Under the pieces are notes generated by a model. The model ran no database searches. It saw nothing but the letters and a program-made list of their open reading frames with translations, and was not told the origin of the DNA. A DNA stretch of 64,000 nucleotides from CAVUCH01 sp963739995 (GTDB lineage Bacteria > Acidobacteriota > Vicinamibacteria > Vicinamibacterales > JAENWD01): NCBI GenBank assembly GCA_963739995.1, contig CAVUCH010000008.1, positions 12,655 through 76,654 on the forward strand, read 5' to 3'. A program made the translations under genes and the position numbers. Positions 1 through 8,730 of the stretch are shown piece after piece (position 1 is the stretch's first letter; every line of letters begins with the position of its first letter).

Positions 1-750
1 CGCGCGGGCGCGGAGCATGTGGTCGACACGCTCCTCGAGCCTCTCGATGTGCCCATACAGCATGGTCACGTTCGAGCGCATGCCCAGGCGATGGGCAGTG
101 CGATGAATCGCGAGCCACCGCTCGCCGTCGCACTTGTCGTGACAGATCTTCTTCCGCACGCGTTCGGCAAAGACCTCTGCCCCGCCCCCGGGCAGCGAGT
201 TCAATCCGGCCTGCATCAGCTCACGGAGCACCTGCTCGTCGCTCATCCCATACAGATCGGAAAAGAAGGCGATCTCTACGGCCGTAAAGCATTTCAGGTG
301 GATTCCGGGACGGATCCGCTTGAAGCCCTGCAGCAGATCCGTGTAATAGCTGAACGGCAAATCGGGATGCAGGCCATTGACGACATGCACTTCGGTAAGC
401 GGCTGGTGCGCGCGGGCCCGAAGCTTGTCCCAGGCGTGCTCGAGCGACAAGGTGTAGGCGCCTTCGTCGCCGGGCTTCAGCCGCGCAAACGAACAGAAGA
501 GGCAGCTGGCCACGCAGACGTTCGTGGCCTCGACGCGGATATTGTGGTTGAAATACGTGCGGCCGGCGTGGCGGCGCTCGCGCTCGCGGTTTGCCAGCGC
601 ACCAACCGCGAGCAGGTCCGGCGCCTCGAAGAGGCGGAGCCCGTCAGACGCGTCGAGGCGCCCGCCCGAGTCGAGCTTGGCGGCGATGTCCGCGAGGCCA
701 GCAGCTTTCACCCGCGGCGCACTGGTCCTGCTCATGTGCAATGTCGTCAT
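1..750 (-). CDS. mqnE: aminofutalosine synthase MqnE (3' end beyond window)
   Basis: Radical-SAM enzyme of the futalosine menaquinone pathway. In the family it couples 3-enolpyruvyl-benzoate to S-adenosylmethionine to give aminofutalosine. The visible 250 residues begin MTTLHMSRTS. A CxxxCxxC cluster motif (CVASCLFC) lies at about residues 73-80, preceded by YFNHNIRVEATNV and followed by the MqnE-like stretch EVHVVNGLHPDLPFSYY. The ATG at 748-750 follows a GAGAAG-type ribosome site, and a TAAGAT hexamer lies further upstream. The gene runs off the left edge, so roughly the last 100 residues are missing. MqnC is the close alternative, but the VNGLHPDLPF segment favours MqnE. mqnD lies 5.7 kb away on the same strand, beyond the oppositely oriented B12 operon. 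Confidence 0.88.
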   Translation of the reverse strand, partial: MTTLHMSRTSAPRVKAAGLADIAAKLDSGGRLDASDGLRLFEAPDLLAVGALANRERERRHAGRTYFNHNIRVEATNVCVASCLFCSFARLKPGDEGAYTLSLEHAWDKLRARAHQPLTEVHVVNGLHPDLPFSYYTDLLQGFKRIRPGIHLKCFTAVEIAFFSDLYGMSDEQVLRELMQAGLNSLPGGGAEVFAERVRKKICHDKCDGERWLAIHRTAHRLGMRSNVTMLYGHIERLEERVDHMLRARA

Positions 751-883
751 CGCTTCTCGGCTTCGCAGGTACGGATCTTATGCGAACGGGCTGAAGCAGG
801 CCACTCGATTGGAGTCTCTGTGTGGCACCCCTGAAGACTGACCCTGAGCCCCGCCGAGCGCCGAACGCCCAGCGGCCTGTCCG

Positions 884-976
<93 letters not shown>

Positions 977-1011
977 GCCGAAAGCACCAGATCCCGCGTG
1001 TTATACTGCGC

Positions 1012-1213
1012 GCCGGTAACGACGCTCACCCGGGCACCACGGAAGTTGGGTGTGAGACCCACACGGTGCCGCCACTGTAAGCGGGGAGCGCCCGCCCTCA
1101 CGAACCGGGGCCGCAGGGCCCGCGCGTTCCGTCACTGTGCTCCACAGGACATGGGAAGACGAAGGGCGACGCGCCGCGATCCGCGAGTCAGGAAACCTGG
1201 TCCCGGGCCGTCC
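1012..1213 (+). promoter_or_regulatory. cobalamin (AdoCbl-type) riboswitch
   Basis: The leader of btuB carries the B12-box elements in order. GGAAG is near 1041, the CACGGTGCCGCCACTG core at about 1072-1087 is followed by TAAGCGGGGAGC, a GGGAAGACGAAGGG segment lies near 1153, and the final GAGTCAGGAAACCTGG element lies near 1185-1200. These match the conserved landmarks of the cobalamin riboswitch family. Such elements normally switch off translation or transcription of B12 uptake or synthesis genes when the cofactor is plentiful, which fits the btuB-btuD-btuC-btuF operon directly downstream. Confidence 0.93.
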
Positions 1214-1269
1214 TTTCTCGATCTCCACACCGGAGATCCCGGCGCGTGCGCACGCCGGAAGGAGTCCCC

Positions 1270-3583
1270 GTGCACCCTGCTGTCCTGTCTGTCGGGCAAC
1301 CGGCCCATACTTCGTCTTTGGTCGCGCGTTGGTTCCGACCTGTGTTGCTCGCCACGCTCGTGCTCACCGCGAGCATCCTTCCGGCAGAGGCGGCAGGCGT
1401 CCGCGGCCTGGTCACCGACCCGGAGGGTCGCCCCGTGGTTTCCGCGCGCGTGGCCGTCGTCGGCCCGCTCGGCGCGCGCACCGTGTATACAGACGCCGAC
1501 GGGCGGTTCGATGTCCCCAACCTGCCGCCGGGCATCTATCGGCTGCTGGCCGATGCGCCTGGCCTGCACGGCGCCACGGAGGCGGCACCGCTCGTCGGCG
1601 ACGAGATTCGCGCGATCGACGTGGCGCTGGCAATCAGCCCCGTGGCCGAGTCCGTCGTGGTCTCGGCGGCTCAGATCGAGACGCCGATCGAGAACGTGAT
1701 CGGCAGCGTGACCGTGATCACGTCGGCACAGCTCCGGGACCGCCAGGTCGAGAGCTTCGGCGACGCGCTGCGCACAGTTCCCGGCCTGACGGTGAGCCGC
1801 AGCGGCGGACGCGGGGCGCTCACCTCGATGTTCCCGCGGGGTGGAGAGTCCGACTTCACCCTGGTGCTCGTCGACGGCGTGCGCATGAACGCGTTCGGCG
1901 GCGGCGTCGATCTCGCGCTGATGGACGTGGGCAACATCGAGCGCATCGAATATGCGCCGGGGCCGCAGAGCGCGCTGTATGGGGCCGATGCGATCGGCGG
2001 CGTGGTGCAGGTGATCACCAGGAGTGGGGGAAGGCCGGGCGGAGATGGGCTGGTGGAAGCAGGGAGCCAGCGATCGTCGCGGGCCGTGGCCAACACGTCC
2101 GGCTCTGCGGGCGCGTTCACGTGGGGAGGCAGCGTGGAGCGCGGCGAGTCGCGCGGCTTCACGGGCCTGGCCCCCGCGTCCGGGGAGCATGTTTCGAACG
2201 ATGACAGCTGGTACCGGCGGCTGTCGACGGCGCTGGGCTGGCAGGGCCACACAGGGGCCACCCTCCGGGGATCCGCACGAGCGTTCGACAACGAGCGCGG
2301 GTTTCCTGGACCCTATGGGTCGAATCCCATCGGCGCCTATCCGGGTGTGGATCGCATCTCGCGCGGACGCAATGAAAATCGGCAGGCCGGGATAGCCGCG
2401 ATGACTCCGCTCGGTCGCGTGCTCGACGGCGGCATCCGGCTCCGGCTGTCGTCCACATACGGCGACCTGCGCAGCGAGTTCGAGAGCCCGTTCGGTCCCT
2501 CGGTGTTCCGAACGCAGCGCCTGTCGATGCGCGCGCAGGGCGACGTCGCCATCGGCGCAACGGGCAGCCTCTCGGTCGGCATCGAGGGGCACCAGGAACG
2601 GGCGCGCAGCACCTACATCACCGGCGCGTCGTTCGAGGAAGTGCCGATCGAGCGCACGGACGTGGGCTACTTCGGCGAGCTGCGCCAGCAGCTCGGATCT
2701 CGTGCCACCATGACGGCGGGTGTTCGACTCGAGTCGCTGCACCGCAAGGCCCTCGCGCCGGATCCCAACCCGTTTGCGCCGCGGCCTGCGTTCGCGGAGA
2801 GACTCGCAGCTCTCGCCAAACCCGCGCGTGGGCGTGGTGTACGCGCTGCGGCGTGACAGCTCCGGTTCCGCGGTGACTCGCCTCCACGCCGGCGCCGGGA
2901 CGGGAATTCGCCCGCCCGACGCGTACGAGATCGCGTTCACGGACAATCCGGAGCTCAAACCCGAGCGGAGCCGCAGCGTCGAGGGCGGCCTGTCGCACGC
3001 GTTTACGGGCATCGCCGCCGATCTCCAGGTCACGGCGTTCCACAACGAGTATGACGACCTGATCGTGGCAGTCTCGCGCGCGCTGCAGGACGCGAGCCGC
3101 TTCCGGACCGACAACATCTCGAACGCGCGCGCACAAGGGGTGGAGCTCAGGGCGGCCTGGCGCAGCCGCTGGGGGCTGAGCGCGCGGGCATCATACACGT
3201 GGCTCGATACGGCCATCCTCGCGGTCGATCGCACGGGTGCGGCGCCGCCGCCGTTCAGCACAGGCGACCCCCTGATCCGCCGGCCGCGGCACCAGGGCAG
3301 CCTGGGGCTGCTCTACGCGCGCTCGCGCGTGACGGGCTTCATCGATGTCGGCGGACGCGGCCGTGCCCTGGATATCGAGCCGAACTTCGGCGCGCTCGGC
3401 GGGCTGTTCACGGTGCCTGGCTTCACGGCAGTCGATGCCGGCGGCGCATTTCGCGTGCATCGCGCCGTAGAGGTCTTTGCCCGCGGAGCCAACCTGCTCG
3501 ATCGCTCCTACGAAGAAACCCTCGGGTTCCCTGCGCTCGGGCGCAACGGGATGATCGGGGTCCGTGTTGCTGTCGGCCGATAA
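1270..3583 (+). CDS. btuB: TonB-dependent cobalamin receptor BtuB-like (one frameshift)
   Basis: Outer-membrane TonB-dependent receptor, first gene of a riboswitch-controlled B12 uptake operon. I chose the GTG at 1270 because GGAAGGAG lies five bases before it; an in-frame GTG exists at 1246. A signal peptide (VLLATLVLTASILPAEA) is followed by a carboxypeptidase-regulatory-like Ig domain (about residues 40-120), a plug domain (VVVSAAQIETPIENVIGS onward, with the LVLVDGVRMN and LYGADAIGGVVQVIT motifs), and a beta-barrel ending NGMIGVRVAVGR. One extra base near 2800 shifts the frame: the 5' part closes at 2856, while the intact barrel continues in the next frame as SPNPRVGVVYALRR. The full length of 2314 bases is a multiple of three plus one, which fits a single insertion. 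About 770 residues once corrected. Cobalamin specificity is inferred from context. Confidence 0.85.
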
Positions 3584-4370
3584 TCTCCGGTTCGCCTATC
3601 CCGGGAGCGTCGCGCGCACCTCGGTCCTGGACGACGTCAGCCTTTCGGTCGAGCGTACGGCGGCTATCGGCATCCTCGGGCCGAACGGGTCCGGAAAAAC
3701 CACGCTCCTCAAAATGCTGGCCGGCGTGCTCAGGCCGGACGCCGGCGTGGTTCGGCTGGATGGTACACCGATCGCGGCGATCCGGCGGGCCGCGCTGGCC
3801 CGGCGCATCGCCATCGTTCCGCAGGAGACGCATCCCGCATTCGAATACACGGTTCTCGAGATGGTGCTGATGGGCCGCTACCCGCATCTGGGGGCATTCG
3901 AGATCGAAGGGCCGGACGATCTGCGTCTTGCGCGTGAGGCGCTCGCGGCCACAGGGACGGCCGCCCTGGAGGCGCGATCGTTCGACACGCTCAGCGGCGG
4001 CGAGAAGCAGCGCGTGGTGATTGCCGCCGCGCTCGCGCAGTCCGCGGACGTGCTGCTGCTCGACGAGCCGACCGCGTCTCTCGATCTGGCGTACCAACTG
4101 GAAGTCGCGGCGCTCGTCACGCAGCTGAACCGCGAGCGCGGGTGCACCCTGGTGCTCTCGACTCACGACCTCAACCTTGCCGCGGCCGTCTGCGACCGCC
4201 TGGTGCTCATGCGGGATGGGCGGACGCTCGCGTCGGGGCGGACCGGCGATGTGCTCACGCGCGATAACATCCGGCGCACGTTCGACGTCGAGGCGGAGGT
4301 GAGCCACCATCACGCCGCCGGCCACCTCGTCGTGGTCCCCCTGCCCCATCGGCCCGGGGCGAGCGCGTGA
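3564..4370 (+). CDS. btuD: cobalamin/iron-siderophore-type ABC transporter ATPase
   Basis: Cytoplasmic ATPase of the B12 importer, 268 residues, the usual length for BtuD/FecE proteins. Visible motifs are Walker A GPNGSGKTT (about residue 40), a Q-loop in VPQETHPAFEYT, the signature LSGGEKQRV (about residue 142), Walker B VLLLDEPTASLD (about residue 164) and the switch histidine in LSTHDLN. The GTG start overlaps the last 20 bases of btuB, and its end overlaps the permease start by four bases, so translation is probably coupled. Haem or siderophore import cannot be excluded from this subunit alone; the riboswitch and BtuF-like protein favour cobalamin. Confidence 0.92.
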   Translation: MLLSADNLRFAYPGSVARTSVLDDVSLSVERTAAIGILGPNGSGKTTLLKMLAGVLRPDAGVVRLDGTPIAAIRRAALARRIAIVPQETHPAFEYTVLEMVLMGRYPHLGAFEIEGPDDLRLAREALAATGTAALEARSFDTLSGGEKQRVVIAAALAQSADVLLLDEPTASLDLAYQLEVAALVTQLNRERGCTLVLSTHDLNLAAAVCDRLVLMRDGRTLASGRTGDVLTRDNIRRTFDVEAEVSHHHAAGHLVVVPLPHRPGASA

Positions 4371-5407
4371 GGGGCGAGGCGGCGACCGGAGCGATGACGC
4401 GCCGCGCGCCCGTGCGTCGAGCGCTGCTCCGCGCGATGCTCGGGTTCGGCGCGCTGGCGTGCGGCGCCTGCCTGCTGGCACCCGTCGTGGGCAGCACGTC
4501 GATCAGCCTGAGGCGCGTGTTCGATCCGTCGATCGCCTTCGCGGAGAACGTCGACGCGCAAATCTTCTTCGTGGCACGGCTGCCGCGCGTGCTGGCGGCA
4601 GCGTTCGTCGGCAGCGCGCTGGCCACAGCTGGCGTCGTATTTCAGGCGCTCCTGCGCAATCCGCTGGCAACACCGTTCACGCTGGGGGTCTCGGCCGGCG
4701 CCGCACTCGGGGCCATGCTGGCCATCACGTTCAGCGGCGCGCTGTCGGCCGCGCAAATCGTGAGCGTGCCGGTTGCAAGCTTCGCCGGGTCGATGGCTGC
4801 GGTGGCGATCGTCTACGCGCTCGCCACGGCGCGGCACCGCGGATTCTCGACCAACGTCATGCTGCTCGCCGGCGTGACGATGAACTCGTTCTTCTCGGCA
4901 GTGATTCTCTTCGTGCAGTACTTCGCCGACATGAGCCAGGCAACGCGGGCGCTGCGGTGGCTGATGGGTGACCTGGACGTAGCCGGCTACATGCCCATCG
5001 TGGCGGCGCTGCCGCTGGGCATCGCCGCGTTTGCCATGTTCGCCTGGCTTCCGCGCCCGCTCAACCTGCTCGCGCTCGGGCCCGACCAGGCCGAAGCGCG
5101 TGGTGTCGACGTCCTGCACGCGCAGCGTCTCGCGTTTTTCAGTGCGTCGCTCGCCACCGGCGCCGCCGTGTCGCTCGGCGGGCCCGTCGGCTTCATCGGC
5201 ATCATCGTGCCGCACCTCGTGCGGCTGCTGGTGGGCGCCGACCATCGCGTGGTGCTCCCGGCATCGGCGCTCTTCGGCGCCGCGTTCCTGGTCGGCTGCG
5301 ATCTCGTGTCCCGCACCATCATGGCGCCTATCGAGCTGCCGGTCGGGATCGTGACAGCCATGATTGGCGGACCCTTCTTCCTCTGGCTCCTGATCCGCCG
5401 CACGTGA
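4367..5407 (+). CDS. btuC: FecCD-family permease of the cobalamin importer
   Basis: Inner-membrane permease of 346 residues with about ten hydrophobic segments. Family landmarks include RLPRVLAAAFVGSALATAGVVFQALLRNPLATP near residue 65, LGVSAGAALGA, LMGDLDV, and the coupling-helix region GPVGFIGIIVPHLVRLLVG near residue 270. The C-terminus is rich in LIRR-type basic residues facing the cytoplasm. It starts at a GTG overlapping the ATPase stop codon (GTGA), and the next gene follows at once. It would pair with the upstream ATPase as a BtuC2D2 transporter. Confidence 0.92.
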   Translation: MRGEAATGAMTRRAPVRRALLRAMLGFGALACGACLLAPVVGSTSISLRRVFDPSIAFAENVDAQIFFVARLPRVLAAAFVGSALATAGVVFQALLRNPLATPFTLGVSAGAALGAMLAITFSGALSAAQIVSVPVASFAGSMAAVAIVYALATARHRGFSTNVMLLAGVTMNSFFSAVILFVQYFADMSQATRALRWLMGDLDVAGYMPIVAALPLGIAAFAMFAWLPRPLNLLALGPDQAEARGVDVLHAQRLAFFSASLATGAAVSLGGPVGFIGIIVPHLVRLLVGADHRVVLPASALFGAAFLVGCDLVSRTIMAPIELPVGIVTAMIGGPFFLWLLIRRT

Positions 5408-5449
5408 ATGGGTGTGAACCGTTCCGACACGCCTTCCGGGAGAGCCGCC

Positions 5450-6379
5450 ATGCGACCGTTCCTTAGATTGGCTGAGTCGCGCGTGAGCGCCCGTTCGGGT
5501 GACCTGGCTTCAGCCCGGCGTCCGGTGTGGTGGGGCGTGCTGCTGGGGATGGTCTTGTGGCTGGCTGCGCTGACGCCAGGCCGCGCCGCGGACCCGCCGC
5601 AGCGGATCGTGTCGCTCGTACCGTCGGTGACCGAGACGCTGTTCGCGATCGGCGCCGGGCCGCAGGTGGTCGGCGTCAGCAGCTACGACCGTGAGCCGCC
5701 GGAGGTGACCGGGCTGCCGCGAGTGGGGGCCCTCATCGATCCGGACGTCGAGCGCATCCTGTCGCTGCGGCCCGACCTGGTGGTGGTGTACGCCAGCCAG
5801 GCCGACCTCCGGGAGCAGATGCGGCGTGCCGGCATCGCGACGTGGCCGTTTGCGCACGCAGGGCTCGAGGACGTGGCGCGCATCACGACGGCCATCGGCG
5901 CGCTCACCGGTCACGCGCGCGAGGGGGACGCGCTTGCCGCTTCCATCGACCGGCAGATCAACGACGTACGGGCGAGAGATGCAGGGAGCACGCGGCCCAG
6001 CGTGCTGCTCGTGTTCGGACGCGAGCCCCTGGCGCTGCGGAACATCTACGCGAGCGGCGGGGTGGGATTCCTGCACGACCTCATCGAGGTCGCGGGCGGC
6101 AGGAACGTGTTCGCCGATGTCAGCCGCGAATCGGTGCAGGCGACAACGGAGCTGATCCTGGCGCGGGCGCCCGACGTGATCATCGAACTGCGGCCCGAGG
6201 GGTTCTCGGATGGTTCGCGGGAGGCGGCGGAGCGCGCGGCCTGGTCGACGCTCGGGTCAGTACCCGCCGTGCGCAACGCCCGCCTGCATTTCCTCTCGGG
6301 GAGCGAATTCGTGGTGCCGGGGCCGCGGATCGGGAAGGCCGCCGAGAAACTTGCGGCGGCGGTTCGCGGGGGGCGGTGA
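5450..6379 (+). CDS. btuF: periplasmic cobalamin-binding protein BtuF-like
   Basis: Substrate-binding protein that would hand B12 from the periplasm to BtuC. I place the start at the ATG of 5450, where GGGAGAG precedes it; an in-frame ATG at 5408, directly after the btuC stop, would add 14 residues. A hydrophobic signal segment (GVLLGMVLWLAALTPGRA) is followed by the BtuF/TroA-type fold opening RIVSLVPSVTETLFAIGAG, then VVGVSSYDREPPEV and a VERILSLRPDLVVVYAS stretch. It is the last gene of the operon; a palindromic repeat and the convergent mqnD follow. Confidence 0.9.
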   Translation: MRPFLRLAESRVSARSGDLASARRPVWWGVLLGMVLWLAALTPGRAADPPQRIVSLVPSVTETLFAIGAGPQVVGVSSYDREPPEVTGLPRVGALIDPDVERILSLRPDLVVVYASQADLREQMRRAGIATWPFAHAGLEDVARITTAIGALTGHAREGDALAASIDRQINDVRARDAGSTRPSVLLVFGREPLALRNIYASGGVGFLHDLIEVAGGRNVFADVSRESVQATTELILARAPDVIIELRPEGFSDGSREAAERAAWSTLGSVPAVRNARLHFLSGSEFVVPGPRIGKAAEKLAAAVRGGR

Positions 6380-6388
6380 CGCGTGCCC

Positions 6389-6408
6389 GCCGGCACTGAA
6401 GTGCCGGC
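6389..6408. repeat. palindromic repeat, copy A
   Basis: GCCGGCACTGAAGTGCCGGC, a 9-bp stem around GA, followed by TCCACAT. It has the same architecture as copies at 23641, 27222 and 48185, with compensating changes in the stem (GGCACT instead of GGGACT). It sits between the convergent btuF and mqnD genes and may also act as a terminator hairpin. Confidence 0.85.
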
Positions 6409-6414
6409 TCCACA

Positions 6415-7239
6415 TTACTCCGCGAACTCGATTGATACTCTGGGGGTGAGCCCCAGCTCGCCGGCTTCGGTGAGCAGGCGCCGCACCGCCTCGCGTCCGC
6501 GGTCACCGTAGTCGAGGGTCAGCTCGTTCACGTACATCCCGACGAAACGATCGGTCTTTTCGCGATCGAGCCCCCGTCCGAACCCCATCGCGTACTGCAC
6601 CGCCTCGTCGCGGTGGTCGAGCGCGTACGCGATGCTGTCGCGCAGCAGGCGCGAGATGCGGGCGATCAACCCGGGCCCGAGATCCCGGCGGATCACGTTG
6701 CCGCCGAGCGGCAGCGGCAGGCCTCCGGTGCGGTCGGCCCACCATTCACCGAAATCCACGACCTTGTGCAGTCCTTCGGCTGCGTAGGTGAGCTGGCCCT
6801 CGTGGATGATCAGCCCGGCCTGCACGCGGCCGTCGTGCACCGCTTCCTGAATCTGATCGAACGGCATCACCACGTGCTGCACGGCCGGCTGGTACATGCG
6901 CAACGCGAGAAACGCGGTCGTCAGCTCTCCCGGGATGGCGACCGTCACGCCTTCGAGCGACGCGGGCAGCGGCTCGCGCGCGACGACCACCGGACCGTAG
7001 CGATCGCCCATGCTGGCGCCGTGCGGCAGGAGCATGTAGCGGTCGGCAAGGTGCGTGTAGGCGTGAAAGGAAATGGCGCTGATCTCGTAGCGTCCTTCGA
7101 ACGCCGCGTGGTTCAACGACTCGATGTCCGAGAGGACGTGTTCGATCTCGAGACCACCGGTTGGCACCTTCCCGCTGGCCAGGCCATAGAACATGAAGGC
7201 GTCGTCCGAGTCGGGGCTGTGAGCGATGGCGATGCGCAT
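6415..7239 (-). CDS. mqnD: 1,4-dihydroxy-6-naphthoate synthase MqnD
   Basis: Futalosine-pathway enzyme that cleaves cyclic dehypoxanthine futalosine to 1,4-dihydroxy-6-naphthoate. The 274 residues have the periplasmic-binding-protein-like fold of MqnA/MqnD. They open MRIAIAHSPDSDDAFMFYGL, the SPDxDDAF signature of MqnD, followed by DIESLN, HLADRYMLLPHGASMGD and IIHEGQLTYAAEGL. The start is the ATG at 7237-7239; the reading frame stays open upstream but without homology. Alternative: MqnA, less likely because of the SPDSDDAF and HEGQLTY motifs. It forms a pathway pair with mqnE at the left edge. Confidence 0.9.
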   Translation of the reverse strand: MRIAIAHSPDSDDAFMFYGLASGKVPTGGLEIEHVLSDIESLNHAAFEGRYEISAISFHAYTHLADRYMLLPHGASMGDRYGPVVVAREPLPASLEGVTVAIPGELTTAFLALRMYQPAVQHVVMPFDQIQEAVHDGRVQAGLIIHEGQLTYAAEGLHKVVDFGEWWADRTGGLPLPLGGNVIRRDLGPGLIARISRLLRDSIAYALDHRDEAVQYAMGFGRGLDREKTDRFVGMYVNELTLDYGDRGREAVRRLLTEAGELGLTPRVSIEFAE

Positions 7240-7383
7240 GAGTGGGAGTGGATGCCTGCCAGGACGGGCGGCGGGCCGTAAATCGCTGAAGTCCGTCGGG
7301 CCGGATTGGCAGTGTACCACACGGTCGTGCTGGGTCCTGGTCGCCGCGCCACGCGGTACCGACAGATAATTCGCTGACCGCCC

Positions 7384-8730
7384 ATGCACCGCCCCCGCAT
7401 CCTCGACCCGCGACGTTGGCCCCGGGAGACACGCCTGCTGGTCGTCACGATCGTGCTGTCGCTCGCCGTGCTGCTGACGCTCGCCCGGTTCCGTTTCCCC
7501 GCCGAACAACCGCTCACGCTGCCCGTGCAGCCGCTCCAGCAGCTCGCCGCGCGCGCGGCGTTCGACGACCTGAGCGCATCGGTCACGCGGGCCGTGACGC
7601 GTGTGCGTCCGTCGCTCGTGGTCGTCGCCCGGGCGCCGACGCAGGAGATCGCGCGCAGCGTGTCGCTCGAAGACGTTCTTCGCCACGACGGAGCCGAGGC
7701 CTCGGCCGATTACGTGCTGGGGCTGCGATTCCGCCCCGACCTCGCCGTCGTCGTGTCCGCCGGCCGGCCGCTCGCATTGCGTGCGGCTGACGCGCGGCTC
7801 CTCGAAGTGCGGCGGCGCGATGATCTCAGGGGACTCACGATCATCCGTGTGCCGCCGCCTTCGGGAGACTGGCAGCCCCTCGATGTCGCGACGAGCCCCG
7901 GGCCGCAGTACCTCCTCGTGGCCGAGGCCGCCGCAGCAGATTTGGCCATGCGACCCTTGTTCGGCAGTCCGGGCGGACAGGTCACGAGCGCGCATTGGGA
8001 TGTCCCCCTGCTCGCGCTCGGGCAGGTGCAGACCGCGCCCGGGGCGCTCGTCTTCGCGCTCGATGGATCGTTCGTCGGTGCCGTCGTGCGCGCGGGAACC
8101 GGCAGCGCACTCGTGCCGGCGCAGCCGTTGCTCGCAGCCGCCACGCGGGCCGCCGATACGCCGCCACGCGTGCCCGCGACGATCGGCGTTCACCTGCAGG
8201 CGCTCGACGCAATGCTCGCGGCGGCGACCGGCGCCGACTACGGGGTGGCGATCAGCGCGGTGGACCCGGGGGGCCCCGCGTCAGGCGCGCTGCGGCCCGG
8301 CGACGTGATCACCGCGATTGCGGATCGGGCGGCGGGCACACCCGAGAGTGCGCTGCTCTTGATCGCAGGCCTGGATGTCTCGAGGCCGGCCGTGGTGCAG
8401 GGGCTGCGGTCGGGCCGGCCCTTCTCCGCGGCGGTCAGGCCGCGTCCGCTGCAGAATGGCGACGGACTGGTGCCAAAGGCCAGCCTGGGCGTGTCGCTCC
8501 GATCATCATCGCGCGGCGCGATGGTGCTCGATGTGGAGCGGGGGTCTGCGGCTCACCGCGCCGGCTTGTTGACCGGTGATGCGATCACTTCGGTTGCGGG
8601 CACGGCCCCGGTGGCGCCGCGGCAGGTGATCGAGGCGTATGCGGCGCTGCAGCCTGGAACCCACGTGGTGCTCGGGATCGAGCGCACTGGAGCCCCGCTG
8701 CTCCTCGCCCTGACCAGGCCACCGCGATGA
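7384..8730 (+). CDS. membrane-anchored degenerate HtrA-like protein with two PDZ domains
   Basis: The 448 residues have one N-terminal membrane anchor (LLVVTIVLSLAVLLTLARF). A trypsin-like region (about 55-245) follows, then two PDZ domains (about 260-345, with VDPGGPASGALRPGDVITAI, and about 365-445, with VERGSAAHRAGLLTGDAITSV). In the place of the GNSGGP serine loop of DegP/HtrA I read TAPGALVFALDGSFVGAVV, with no catalytic serine, so this is probably an inactive protease-fold scaffold. Its stop overlaps the next start (ATGA), coupling it to two antiporters. A GATAAT element lies about 14 bases before the ATG. A periplasmic sensor or adaptor role for the antiporters is my inference. Confidence 0.75.
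   Translation: MHRPRILDPRRWPRETRLLVVTIVLSLAVLLTLARFRFPAEQPLTLPVQPLQQLAARAAFDDLSASVTRAVTRVRPSLVVVARAPTQEIARSVSLEDVLRHDGAEASADYVLGLRFRPDLAVVVSAGRPLALRAADARLLEVRRRDDLRGLTIIRVPPPSGDWQPLDVATSPGPQYLLVAEAAAADLAMRPLFGSPGGQVTSAHWDVPLLALGQVQTAPGALVFALDGSFVGAVVRAGTGSALVPAQPLLAAATRAADTPPRVPATIGVHLQALDAMLAAATGADYGVAISAVDPGGPASGALRPGDVITAIADRAAGTPESALLLIAGLDVSRPAVVQGLRSGRPFSAAVRPRPLQNGDGLVPKASLGVSLRSSSRGAMVLDVERGSAAHRAGLLTGDAITSVAGTAPVAPRQVIEAYAALQPGTHVVLGIERTGAPLLLALTRPPR

Noticed and set aside
19..834. A plus-strand open frame of 271 codons over the left edge
   Set aside because: It is antisense to mqnE, whose radical-SAM motif is unmistakable.
1132..3261. A 709-codon open frame antisense to btuB
   Set aside because: It lies antisense to a well-conserved receptor, has no recognisable domain and is arginine-rich. 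Long antisense frames are expected at this GC content.
6415..7239. MqnA (chorismate dehydratase) instead of MqnD
   Set aside because: SPDSDDAF at the N-terminus and HEGQLTY are MqnD features.
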